In this document: positions 53,028 through 61,885 of the stretch, one piece after another
How positions within the stretch are numbered: position 1 is the first letter of the stretch
Layout of the letters: every line of letters begins with the position of its first letter
NCBI RefSeq assembly: GCF_001907235.1
Contig: NZ_MQVS01000003.1
Location: 62,001 to 126,000, forward strand
Source of the DNA: Buchananella hordeovulneris
GTDB lineage: Bacteria; Actinomycetota; Actinomycetes; Actinomycetales; Actinomycetaceae
Length of the DNA: 64,000 nucleotides
Reading direction: 5' to 3'
The notes under the pieces: model-generated
What the model was told of the DNA's origin: nothing
What the model saw: the letters and a program-made list of their open reading frames with translations, nothing else
The model's database searches: none
Made by a program: the position numbers and the translations under genes

Positions 53028-54976
53028 GCGGGCAGTCCGGGGCCTGCCACGCCCAGCCGACCGCCGTCGCCGCCCCGGGAGCCAAACGCATCGCGCTGTT
53101 GGGCGCTCCCAACTCGGGAAAAACCACGCTGTTTAACGCCCTGACCGGTTTGAAAGCGCGCGTGGGCAACTATCCGGGGGTGACCGTGGCCCGCATCAGC
53201 GGCAAGGCCTGGACACCGACGGGCTACGTCACCATCGACGACCTGCCGGGCACCTACTCGCTGTACCCGATCAGCCCCGACGAAGAAGTGGTTATCGACC
53301 ATCTGGCAGGCACCCTCGATCCCGAGTCCAAGCCCGACGCCCTCGTGCTGGTCGTGGATGTCACGACCCTGCGGCGGTCGTTTGCCGTCATTGTGCGGGC
53401 GTTGTCCTACCAGTTGCCCACCTTGCTGGTGCTGACCATGACCGACGAATTTGCGGTCCGCGGCGGGCAGATCGATGTCCCGGCCCTCGCCCGCGCGCTC
53501 GGCCTGCCGGTGGTGCCGGTTGTCGGCCACCGGGCACACGGCATTCCGGCGCTCCAAGAACTCCTTGGTGAACCTGAGACGTGGCGTCGTCCGCCCCTGC
53601 CGCCGCCCACCGACGAGCGGGAGCAGGAAATTTGGGTCGACTCCATCCTCACCGCGGCCCGCTACGAACCTGCCCAACCCGACCGGCGCACCTCCCGCAT
53701 CGACTCGGTCCTGCTGCACCCAGTGTTCGGGGTCGTGGTTTTTGCCCTGGTCATGTTCGCTTTCTTCCAGACCATCTTCCGCCTGGCTGCGCCACTCCAG
53801 GACAAAGTGGAACAGCTCTTCGGCTGGCTTGGGGAAATGGCGGGAGCGCACATCAGCCACGAGCTGACTTCGCGCTTCGTCAGCGAGGCCCTGATCGGCG
53901 GCGTGGGGGCCGTACTCGTCTTTGTGCCCCAAATCTTCCTGCTATTCCTGCTCATCTCCATCCTGGAAGGCGTGGGCTACCTGGCGCGCGCGGCGTTCAT
54001 CATGGACCGCGCAATGTCGGTGGTGGGGCTAGAAGGGCGGGCGTTCGTGGCCATGCTCTCCTCCCTGGCGTGTGCCATTCCCGGCATCATGGCCACCCGT
54101 ACCCTGCCGCGGGCCGCCGACCGGGTGGCCACCATGTTGTCCGCCCCGCTCATGACCTGCTCGGCCCGCCTGCCCGTGTACGTGCTGCTGGTATCAATGT
54201 TGGTGCCTGCCGACGCCCGGGTGGGGTTCTTCGATGCCCGCGGGGTGGTCATGTTTGGGCTGTATGTGCTGGGGGCAGTGGCCGCCATGTACGCTGCGTG
54301 GGCGGTCAAGCGAGGTCTGGCCCACCGGCAGGCGGCGGCCCCGTTCTACATGGAGTTGCCGCCCTACCGGATGCCCACTTTTAAGTCGTTGCTGCTCTCA
54401 GTGTGGCGCCCCTGTTCGGGTTTCGTGCGGCGGGCTGGCACCGTGATCCTCCTGGCCACCGTCGTGGTGTGGGCGTTGGTGACGTTGCCGTTGCGGGGCG
54501 ATGAAGAATTGCTCGAAGCGGGCGTTAATCCGGCCGATCCCACCGCGGTGGCCGCCTACACCACCGACCACTCCTACGCCGCCAGCGTCGGCCGGTTCGT
54601 TGAACCAGTTTTCTCCCCGCTAGGTTTCGAATGGCGCACCAACGTCGGGTTGCTGGCTTCCTTGACGGCCCGCGAGGTGTTCGTCTCGACCCTGGGCACC
54701 ATCGTTAAGGCCTCCGACCCAGAAGACCCGCAGGCGGAACTGGCCAACTTGAAGTACACCGACGGGCCGGACGCTGGCAAGCCGATCTTCACCGTGCCGA
54801 CCACGGGGGCCCTGATCGTGTTCTTCGCGTTCGCCATGCAGTGCATGGCCACGTTGGCGACGATGCGAAGAGAAGCGGGCAGCTGGCAGATGCCCATCTT
54901 CGCTTTCCTGGCCTACTTTGCGTTGGCGTGGACGGCGGCGTGGGCCACCCGCATGGTGCTGGGATTGTTCTGGTGA
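53024..54976 (+). CDS. feoB: Ferrous iron transport protein B
   Basis: A 650-residue membrane iron transporter with an N-terminal G domain. G1 GAPNSGKTTLFN, G2 YPGVTV and G3 DLPG are intact; G4 reads TMTD instead of NMxD, so the guanine-specifying Asn is replaced. About ten membrane segments follow from residue 235, with Gate motifs SLACAIPGIMATRT and SLTAREVFVSTLGT. The GTG start shares bases with the feoA stop (GTGA), and the stop overlaps the next gene in the same way. It imports Fe2+. Confidence 0.94.
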   Translation: MSGQSGACHAQPTAVAAPGAKRIALLGAPNSGKTTLFNALTGLKARVGNYPGVTVARISGKAWTPTGYVTIDDLPGTYSLYPISPDEEVVIDHLAGTLDPESKPDALVLVVDVTTLRRSFAVIVRALSYQLPTLLVLTMTDEFAVRGGQIDVPALARALGLPVVPVVGHRAHGIPALQELLGEPETWRRPPLPPPTDEREQEIWVDSILTAARYEPAQPDRRTSRIDSVLLHPVFGVVVFALVMFAFFQTIFRLAAPLQDKVEQLFGWLGEMAGAHISHELTSRFVSEALIGGVGAVLVFVPQIFLLFLLISILEGVGYLARAAFIMDRAMSVVGLEGRAFVAMLSSLACAIPGIMATRTLPRAADRVATMLSAPLMTCSARLPVYVLLVSMLVPADARVGFFDARGVVMFGLYVLGAVAAMYAAWAVKRGLAHRQAAAPFYMELPPYRMPTFKSLLLSVWRPCSGFVRRAGTVILLATVVVWALVTLPLRGDEELLEAGVNPADPTAVAAYTTDHSYAASVGRFVEPVFSPLGFEWRTNVGLLASLTAREVFVSTLGTIVKASDPEDPQAELANLKYTDGPDAGKPIFTVPTTGALIVFFAFAMQCMATLATMRREAGSWQMPIFAFLAYFALAWTAAWATRMVLGLFW

Positions 54977-55509
54977 CGGTTGCCTTTCATCCCGAGAGCG
55001 GCCGGCGCGCCGCGGAGATCGTGTGGGTGGTGACCGCCGGGCCCCTGCCGCTGGCGGCGGACCTGGCGGACGATCCCGCCCTGGCGGCCCTGCGGACGGG
55101 CGGGCAGCTCACGGCGGTGCAGGTGGAGGCCAGCCGGGTCACGACCGTGGCCGCGCCCGCACACAGTTGGGCCACCCTGGCGCCGCTAGTCCGCGCCGCC
55201 CTCACCGAGGCCCTGACGCGGGCGGGCCAAGGCCCGGAACTCGCCGCCGCCCGCCGCCGGGCCTTGCTGCGAGAGACGGAGGCCCTGCTGGCGGGGGAGC
55301 TGGGAGACTATCTGCGCTCGCACGGCGGACAAGCCACCCTGCGGCAGGCCGGGGAAGACTGGATAGAAGTCGAACTGACGGGCACCTGCCGCAATTGTCC
55401 CGCGTCGGCGTTTACTTTGCGGGGGCGGCTGGAACGCCAGTTGCAGGCCCGCTGCCCGTGGCTGAAGAACGTGCGGCAGGCCACCAGCCGCAGTCGGCTC
55501 CGCCGCTAG
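54973..55509 (+). CDS. NifU C-terminal-like (Nfu) iron-sulphur scaffold protein
   Basis: A 178-residue protein. The C-terminal 75 residues form an Nfu domain: GDYLRSHGGQATLRQAGEDWIEVELTGTCRNCPASAFTLRGRLERQLQARCP, with a CxxC pair that can hold a 4Fe-4S cluster. The N-terminal half is not recognised. The GTG overlaps the feoB stop (GTGA), so it is the third coupled gene of the iron operon and may use newly imported iron or sense it. Its stop shares CTAG with the convergent gene's stop. Confidence 0.85.
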   Translation: MTVAFHPESGRRAAEIVWVVTAGPLPLAADLADDPALAALRTGGQLTAVQVEASRVTTVAAPAHSWATLAPLVRAALTEALTRAGQGPELAAARRRALLRETEALLAGELGDYLRSHGGQATLRQAGEDWIEVELTGTCRNCPASAFTLRGRLERQLQARCPWLKNVRQATSRSRLRR

Positions 55510-55874
55510 CCCTTGGGGCGTCGGGCCCGCTCGACACTGGCCTTCTGGCGGCGGGCCTTCTTCGACAATTGCGCAGTGGCAGGGGTGGGCGCCGTGGTGG
55601 TTGCTTGTTGCTGGCGCGGCGGCCGGGGCTGCGCGGCCTCCTTGGCCTGCGGGGCCGCCGCCCAAATGCGGGGCCGCTGCCCGCGGTGGACGGCCCGCAT
55701 GCGGGTGAATACCTCGTAGGTGAACAATGTGATGACCGCCATCACCGAGGCGCCCAGGAAGCTACTGCGGTGCGCCAACACACCACCCAGGACCACGGCG
55801 GTTACGAACGAGCCGACAAAGAGACCAGTGACGGCCAGCCGGTAGGAACGTCGGGAACGCAGATCGATACTCAT
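55506..55874 (-). CDS. Small membrane protein of unknown function
   Basis: A 122-residue protein with two membrane segments (about residues 13-32 and 40-58) and a long, basic, Pro/Ala/Gln-rich cytoplasmic tail ending KKARRQKASVERARRPKG. No family is recognised. The ATG at 55874 has only a weak ribosome site. It is convergent with the Nfu gene and divergent from the ATP-grasp gene. Confidence 0.65.
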   Translation of the reverse strand: MSIDLRSRRSYRLAVTGLFVGSFVTAVVLGGVLAHRSSFLGASVMAVITLFTYEVFTRMRAVHRGQRPRIWAAAPQAKEAAQPRPPRQQQATTTAPTPATAQLSKKARRQKASVERARRPKG

Positions 55875-56005
55875 CAACTTTGCCTCGTCGCTAAGGGATT
55901 GCCTTCCATGGTACCCGCCCGCCCCCAGAGAGCCGAAAGCAGACCGCAGGCCCCGCGCCTCGCCCGGATACCGAGGCAGGGCCGCGGGCGCGCTAACGTA
56001 GGGGG

Positions 56006-56923
56006 GTGGACAAGCCTGTAGTTACTTTTGCAACCAGTGCCGACCGGCCCACTCTGGCCACCGAGGAGCAGCCGCTGCTCGCCGAGGTCGCCAGCCGGGG
56101 CATCGACGTGCGGGTGGCCGTGTGGGACGACCCAACGGTCGACTGGCAGCAAGCCGGTATCGTCGTCGTGCGCTCGGTGCGGGACTACGCCCAAAAGCCC
56201 GACGAGTTCCTAGCCTGGACCCGCCGCGTGCCGCGCCTGCTGAATCCGGCCCCGGTGGTCGGGTGGAACATCGATAAGCACTACCTACAGGACTTGGCCC
56301 AGCGCGGCCTGCCGACGATTCCCACCATCTGGCTCGAACCGGAAGACAAGTTCTCCAAGCACCAGTTGCACACCCGCTTCCCTGCGCGGGGCGACTTTGT
56401 GGTCAAACCCGCGGTCTCTTCCGGGGGACGTGGCACCGGCCGCTACACCTCGACCGACGCCCAAAGTCGCATGGAGGCCATCGCCCACGCCCAACGGCAG
56501 CTGGCCAAGGGACGCAGCGTCATGGTGCAGCGGTACTTGGAGGCCATCGACACGGCCGGGGAGTTGTCCCTCATCTTCTTCAATGGCCTGATTTCGCACG
56601 CCGTTTCCAAGCGCGCCATGCTGCATCCGTCGTTCCGCAACCTTGACGAAGTGGTGCAGGACGAGGAAGTCCAGGCCCGGGAAGTAACCGAGGCCGAGCG
56701 GGCCTTTGGGGAGCGAGTCCGCTTAGCGCTCCACGGCTACATGAAAGAAGCATTGGGCCGTGACATGCTGCTGTTGTTTAACCGCATCGACATGGTGCCC
56801 GACGGTCGTGGCGGCTACTACGTCATGGAAATCTCGCTGGTGGACGGCTCGCTCTACCTGGACACCTGCCCGCAGGCCGTCACCAATTTTGCCGATGCAA
56901 TCGCGCAACGTACCTTCTGGTAG
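56006..56923 (+). CDS. ATP-grasp domain protein (RimK/glutathione-synthetase-like)
   Basis: A 305-residue soluble protein. An N-terminal Rossmann-like part (VTFATSADRPTLATEEQPLLAEVASRGIDVRVAVWDDPTVDW) is followed by an ATP-grasp fold: GDFVVKPAVSSGGRGTGRY (ATP loop), MVQRYLEAIDTAGELSLIFFNG, and metal ligands near NRIDMVPDGRGGYYVMEISLVDGSLYLD. Such enzymes join an acid to an amine or thiol; the substrate is unknown. TAACGT-N6-GTG indicates a leaderless promoter. It lies 140 bp before lysX, which may or may not be functionally linked. Confidence 0.82.
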   Translation: MDKPVVTFATSADRPTLATEEQPLLAEVASRGIDVRVAVWDDPTVDWQQAGIVVVRSVRDYAQKPDEFLAWTRRVPRLLNPAPVVGWNIDKHYLQDLAQRGLPTIPTIWLEPEDKFSKHQLHTRFPARGDFVVKPAVSSGGRGTGRYTSTDAQSRMEAIAHAQRQLAKGRSVMVQRYLEAIDTAGELSLIFFNGLISHAVSKRAMLHPSFRNLDEVVQDEEVQAREVTEAERAFGERVRLALHGYMKEALGRDMLLLFNRIDMVPDGRGGYYVMEISLVDGSLYLDTCPQAVTNFADAIAQRTFW

Positions 56924-57063
56924 GTCGGCCTAGTCCGCGAGCAGTGGCTTGCAGATGGCAAGGTCATTCTCAGGTCCCATGCAGCTTGGGGTTCCAACTG
57001 CGACACTGGGACAGTTGTTTTCCCCCGTTGGGGCTTGTTGCGCACTAGGTAAAGGACTGGCAA

Positions 57064-60000
57064 GTGGCTAAGCCAGACAGGCTCACCAAGGAACCAGTCT
57101 TCGTCAGGTGGATTCCGCGCCTGATGATGACGATCGCTTTGTTTTCCCTCCTCAGCGGACTAACCCAACCGCACTCGGCCCTGAACCGAGTAATGAACTT
57201 CGTTGAGTTGTGGCTGATGCCACTGCCGATCTATACGTTCTTCACTTTCTGTGTGTGCGCCATCCTGTCGATTGCGCTCCTGCGCCGAAAGTCGGTGGCC
57301 TGGCTGCTCCTCGTCGGCTTCATGACGCTCCAGACCACTGGGTATGTCTACGCATTCGTGCTCACGGTGCGGGGAGAGCTCGATTTTGTAGAAATTGGGG
57401 TATCGCGCGGCTATTTCTTGTGTCTAATTAGCGTCAATCTGGTGGAACTGGGCCTGCTGCTCTTCGGCTTCATCTGGTACCGACGCTGGTATTGCGCCCG
57501 AGTGCGGCGAGGCAATCTGTGGCGGGCGCTCGGTGCGTTGCTCATCGGTTTGACGATTTCCGCCCTGATAGTTGTGCTGCTACACGGTTTGACCCGCGGG
57601 CTCACGCCGCAGTCGCTGTCGCACCTCGCCCACGGTTTGCTGCTGCCGGAAGGAAAATCTTGGGAGATAGCCCCCTGGCTGCCTCGTGTCTACGCCGCCT
57701 GCCTGGGGATCTCTTGGTTGGCGGCCCTCAGCACCTTGATGACCTCGCAACGCGGCGCGGAACTGATGACCCTGGCGGACGAGGCGCGGGTGCGCGAACT
57801 TTTGGCCCGATACGGAGGGGACTCGCTGTCTTACTTCGCGACCCGCCGCGACAAATCGGTGGTGTTCGCGGGCGAGGCCGCGGTGGCCTACCGGGCGGTG
57901 CTGGGCTGCGCCCTGGCCTCCGGGGACCCCATCGGTAACCCCAGCGACTGGCAGCGGGCCGCTGAAGCTTTCGTGGACGTCGCCAACAGTTACGGCTGGG
58001 CCCCGGCCGTCATCGGCACGTCCCGGCGCGGCGCGGCCGTCTACCACGCGGCCGGGCTGAAGGTCCTGCAACTAGGGGACGAGGCGGTGCTTTCCACCAC
58101 CCATTTCAATCTCGCGGCGCTGCCCGAGGTCCGGCGGGCGGTACGCAAACTCACCGATGGCGGCTACACCCTGCGGGTGCGTCGCCACGGCGACATCTCC
58201 GACACCGAAATGGCGGAGATAGCCAGCCGGGCCGACGCCTGGCGGCAGGGGGAGGACGAGCGCGGCTTCTCCATGGCGCTGGGACGGCTGGGCGACCCCG
58301 CGGACCGCGACTGCGTCCTGGTGGAGGCCCTCTTCGCCGACGGCAAGTGCGCGGGCCTGTTGTCCTTCGTGCCGTGGGGGAGCGACGGAGTCTCGCTCGA
58401 CCTGATGCGACGCAGCCCGCTGGCAGACAACGGAGTGACGGAGTTCATGGTCGCCGGCCTGCTGGAGCAAGCCACCAGCTGGAGCATCGCCCGGATCTCC
58501 CTCAACTTTGCGGTCTTCCGCGCCACCTTCGCCGAGGGCGGTGAGCTGGGAGCCTCGCCGCTCAAGCAGTTCAACCGCCGCCTGATGCTTTTTGCGTCGC
58601 GTTGGTGGCAGCTGGAGAGTCTCTACCGGTCAAACGCCAAGTACGATCCGCAGTGGTTGCCGCGGCTGATCGCCTTCCGGGAAACCTCAGACCTCGGCAA
58701 TGTCGCCCTAGCGATGGGGGTGGCGGAGGGATTCGTTAAGCTGCCCGCCCGCTTCACGCTGGACGTCGAACAGCCGCGCCTGACCCCCGAGCAAGCCTTG
58801 CCGATGCTGCCCGCCCGCCCGGAGCCCGCCGCGCCGACCTCGGCGGTGCCCGAACAAGTGCGCCACCGCCTGGAGCGTCGCACCCAACTGCTGAATGCGG
58901 GGATAGAGCCCTACCCCGTCGACTTCACCCCCGACACCACCTGCGCCGCCCTCGCGCAGGGGCAAAGCGGCACCCTGGCCGGGCGGGTGGTGGCACTGCG
59001 GGATCACGGCGGCGTCGTCTTCGTCGACCTGCAAGACTGGACTGGCGAACTGCAGCTGATACTGGAACGCGACCGGTTGGCAGACTCTTTCCCCCAGTTC
59101 GCGGACACGGTGCAGCTGGGCGACCAGATCGGGGTGCACGGTGTGCGGGCAGCGTCCCGCACCGGGACGGACAGCCTGCTCGTGGACACCTGGCGGTTGA
59201 CGAACAAGGCCATGCGGCCGCTGCCGAGCCGCTACTACGGCTTGAAGGATCCCGAGGCGCGGGTGCGGCAGCGCTACCTGGACCTGGTGCTCAACCCGGA
59301 GGCCCGCGACCGGCTGCAGGCGCGTTCGCGGGCGCTGCAGGCGGTGCGGGAGCAGTTGCTGGAGCGCGACTATTTGGAGGTGGAGACCCCAATCCTGCAG
59401 GCGGTGCACGGGGGGGCGAACGCGCGCCCCTTCATCACGCACATCAATGCCTACGACATGCGCCTGTACATGCGTATCGCCCCGGAGCTATACCTCAAAC
59501 GGCTGCTGGTGGGCGGGGCGCCGCGCGTGTTCGAGATGGGGCGCAACTTCCGCAACGAGGGGGCGGACGCCACCCACAATCCCGAATTCACCATGCTGGA
59601 GGCCTACCACGCCTACGCGGACTACCACGTGATGGCCGCCACCGCGCAGGATTTGGTGCGTAATGCTGCGCTGGCGGCTTTGGGGACGACGGTGGTGCGC
59701 GGCACGGTGGCCGGCCAGGTGCACGAGGTCGACTTGGCGGAGCCGTGGCGGCGCGTGTCGGTGCACGACGCCATCGGCCAGGCGGTGGGACAGGAGATCA
59801 CCCCCGACACCCCGCAGGCGGAATTGGAGCGCTTGGCCGACCGACTCGGCATTAGCCTGGACCCGCGCTGGTCCCGGGGGGCCGTGCTGACGGAACTGTA
59901 CGAACACCTGTGCGAGGCAACGACGGTGGCCCCCACGTTCTTCTACGACTTCCCGGCCGAAACTTCCCCGCTCACCCGCCCGCATCGGCAGGACGCGCGG

Positions 60001-60288
60001 CTGGCGGAGCGGTGGGACCTGGTGGTGTTCGGCTCGGAGCTGGGCACGGCCTACTCGGAGCTGGTGGACCCGGTGCTGCAGCGTCAGCGGCTCACGGAGC
60101 AGTCGCTGCTGGCGGCGCGCGGGGACGCGGAGGCGATGGAGCTCGATGACGCCTTTTTGACGGCCCTGGAATACGGCATGCCCCCGGCCGGCGGGCTGGG
60201 CATGGGGCTGGATCGGCTGGTGATGTTGCTGACTAACACCTCGATCCGCGACACGATCGCCTTCCCGCTAGTGAAGCCGAACCGATGA
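57064..60288 (+). CDS. lysX: Lysylphosphatidylglycerol synthase fused to lysyl-tRNA synthetase
   Basis: A 1074-residue membrane enzyme as in mycobacterial LysX. About six membrane segments (15-220), an MprF-type transferase domain (DUF2156, about 235-570, with YGWAPAVIGTSRRGAAVYHAAGLKVLQLGDEAVL), an OB fold (about 635-715), and a class II LysRS core (720-1074) with motif 2 FEMGRNFRNEGADATHNPEFTMLE and motif 3 GLGMGLDRLVMLL. It charges lysine to tRNA and transfers it to phosphatidylglycerol, lowering surface charge against cationic peptides. AAAGGAC precedes the GTG. The end overlaps the next gene as ATGA. Confidence 0.94.
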   Translation: MAKPDRLTKEPVFVRWIPRLMMTIALFSLLSGLTQPHSALNRVMNFVELWLMPLPIYTFFTFCVCAILSIALLRRKSVAWLLLVGFMTLQTTGYVYAFVLTVRGELDFVEIGVSRGYFLCLISVNLVELGLLLFGFIWYRRWYCARVRRGNLWRALGALLIGLTISALIVVLLHGLTRGLTPQSLSHLAHGLLLPEGKSWEIAPWLPRVYAACLGISWLAALSTLMTSQRGAELMTLADEARVRELLARYGGDSLSYFATRRDKSVVFAGEAAVAYRAVLGCALASGDPIGNPSDWQRAAEAFVDVANSYGWAPAVIGTSRRGAAVYHAAGLKVLQLGDEAVLSTTHFNLAALPEVRRAVRKLTDGGYTLRVRRHGDISDTEMAEIASRADAWRQGEDERGFSMALGRLGDPADRDCVLVEALFADGKCAGLLSFVPWGSDGVSLDLMRRSPLADNGVTEFMVAGLLEQATSWSIARISLNFAVFRATFAEGGELGASPLKQFNRRLMLFASRWWQLESLYRSNAKYDPQWLPRLIAFRETSDLGNVALAMGVAEGFVKLPARFTLDVEQPRLTPEQALPMLPARPEPAAPTSAVPEQVRHRLERRTQLLNAGIEPYPVDFTPDTTCAALAQGQSGTLAGRVVALRDHGGVVFVDLQDWTGELQLILERDRLADSFPQFADTVQLGDQIGVHGVRAASRTGTDSLLVDTWRLTNKAMRPLPSRYYGLKDPEARVRQRYLDLVLNPEARDRLQARSRALQAVREQLLERDYLEVETPILQAVHGGANARPFITHINAYDMRLYMRIAPELYLKRLLVGGAPRVFEMGRNFRNEGADATHNPEFTMLEAYHAYADYHVMAATAQDLVRNAALAALGTTVVRGTVAGQVHEVDLAEPWRRVSVHDAIGQAVGQEITPDTPQAELERLADRLGISLDPRWSRGAVLTELYEHLCEATTVAPTFFYDFPAETSPLTRPHRQDARLAERWDLVVFGSELGTAYSELVDPVLQRQRLTEQSLLAARGDAEAMELDDAFLTALEYGMPPAGGLGMGLDRLVMLLTNTSIRDTIAFPLVKPNR

Positions 60289-60953
60289 CGCGGCGATGGT
60301 GGGCGCGGGCGGCGGCGCTGTGGGTGTTGGTGGTGTACAACTCGTGGGTGACCGCCCCGTGGCTGAGCCCCAACCCGCAGGCGCTGCTGGGTTACCTCTC
60401 GGAGCTGGCAGCCACGGATCAGCCCGCCAGCGGGTTCTACCGGGTGGCCGATTCCCTGGCCGCCTGCGGTCTGCTGTTAATCGCGGCCCTCGGCTGGCGG
60501 GGCTGGCGGGCGTGGTTGGGGCGGCGCGGCGCGCAATGGACAGCCGGTTTGCTGGCTCTGGTGGCGCTAGCCACCATCGCCGACGCGATCTGGGCGATGC
60601 CGTGCGCTGTCACGTTGGATCCGCTCTGCGCGGCGGCCTATCAGGCCAATCCATTTGGCATGGACCATTTCCCGCACGTGGTGGCATCGGTCACGGTGGG
60701 GACGGGGCTGGTGGCCAGTGTCGCCTCCGCCGCGCTCGCCCGGTGGCGGGGCGGGCAGCGGCGCAGTGCCCGGCGTTTGCTGCTATTTGGGGCCTTGTTG
60801 GGGCTGTCGCTGCTGGGATCGGTTGCGCTGGAGGTCACGGTTGGTCTGGGCCAAGGCGTCGTGCAGGCGGGCCAGGTACTGCTGGCAACAGCCTGGGCTG
60901 GCTATTTGGCTTGGCGCGTTGACCGCCCGGCGGGCGCGGAGGGAGCAAACTAG
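60285..60953 (+). CDS. DUF998-like membrane protein
   Basis: A 222-residue protein with six membrane segments; features DSLAACGLLLIAALGWRGW and DHFPHVVASVTVGTGLVASVASAAL resemble DUF998 proteins of unknown function. It overlaps lysX as ATGA, and the next gene starts 5 bp later, so the three form an operon. Confidence 0.75.
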   Translation: MTRRWWARAAALWVLVVYNSWVTAPWLSPNPQALLGYLSELAATDQPASGFYRVADSLAACGLLLIAALGWRGWRAWLGRRGAQWTAGLLALVALATIADAIWAMPCAVTLDPLCAAAYQANPFGMDHFPHVVASVTVGTGLVASVASAALARWRGGQRRSARRLLLFGALLGLSLLGSVALEVTVGLGQGVVQAGQVLLATAWAGYLAWRVDRPAGAEGAN

Positions 60954-60958
60954 GGGGC

Positions 60959-61732
60959 ATGGACAACGTGCGTGACGAGATATGGCGCAACGGTACCCGC
61001 CAGCTGCGGGTGGCTTGGCGGGACGGGCAGACGCCCACCACGGTGCTGCTGGCCGGGGCGAGCCTGGGGGTGGAGGTGTGGCGCGAGGTGCTGCCCTCCC
61101 TGCCGGGCCGGGTGGTGGCCTACGACCGGGCCGGGATGGGGGGCACTCCCTGGGAGGGCGGGCTGCCGCACCTGGACGACGTGGTGGAGGACCTGCACGC
61201 CATCGTCCAGCGGGCGGGCCAGGGGCAGCCCGTGGTGTTGGCGGCCCACTCGATGGCTGGTTTCCATGCTGAGGCATTCACGCGCCGCTACCCGGAGCTG
61301 GTCAAGTCGGTGGTGTTTGTCGACTGCTCCGTGGAGTTCGAGCCGTTGTCTACCGACCACGTGCTGCTGGATCGCTTCATGGGGTGGCTGCAGCCCGCCT
61401 ACGAACCGATCTTGGCGTTCTTCCACGGCAAGGAGTGGCGCGAGCGGCATCCGTCGCACTCCCGGCGCGCGGCCGGAGCCGAGGTGGCCGCCTACAACGA
61501 ACAGGCGAATGCGCTTTTGGAGATGCGGCAGGCACTGCCGTGGCCGCCGATCAAGTCGGTGATGTTGACGGCGTGGGCACCGTTCTTTGGTGGCGGGTGG
61601 CTGGCTAAGCAGGCGCAGTACGCCGAACTGCTGGGGGGTAAGCAGGTGCGGATCCGGTCAGGGCACAACATGATGCTGGATCGTCCCGAAGTGGTGCTGG
61701 AGGCCATTCGCCAGGCCCGGGTGACCGGCTGA
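60959..61732 (+). CDS. Alpha/beta hydrolase
   Basis: A 257-residue serine hydrolase fold. The oxyanion region is LLAGASLGVEVW, then VVAYDRAGMGGTPW, the nucleophile elbow AHSMAGFHAEAF with Ser98, and the catalytic His in SGHNMMLDRPE. There is no signal peptide. It is the last gene after lysX and the DUF998-like gene; it may act on lipids or esters, but no substrate can be given. A terminator hairpin follows the stop. Confidence 0.85.
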   Translation: MDNVRDEIWRNGTRQLRVAWRDGQTPTTVLLAGASLGVEVWREVLPSLPGRVVAYDRAGMGGTPWEGGLPHLDDVVEDLHAIVQRAGQGQPVVLAAHSMAGFHAEAFTRRYPELVKSVVFVDCSVEFEPLSTDHVLLDRFMGWLQPAYEPILAFFHGKEWRERHPSHSRRAAGAEVAAYNEQANALLEMRQALPWPPIKSVMLTAWAPFFGGGWLAKQAQYAELLGGKQVRIRSGHNMMLDRPEVVLEAIRQARVTG

Positions 61733-61742
61733 GCGCAAGATT

Positions 61743-61775
61743 GCGGGTGGGGGCACCCCAGTAGCCCCCACCCGC
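61743..61775 (+). terminator. Terminator after the lysX operon
   Basis: A perfect 12-bp stem (GCGGGTGGGGGC) with a 9-base loop, 10 bases after the stop. Confidence 0.75.
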
Positions 61776-61885
61776 CAGGCAAGTCCTCGATCCAGGCGTG
61801 TGGCCCGGCGGCACTATAGCGCGTTAGTACCAATGTCGCCGATGTGGCCGCCGATGGCAACCATCTGGCCGCCCGGGAGAGGTGA

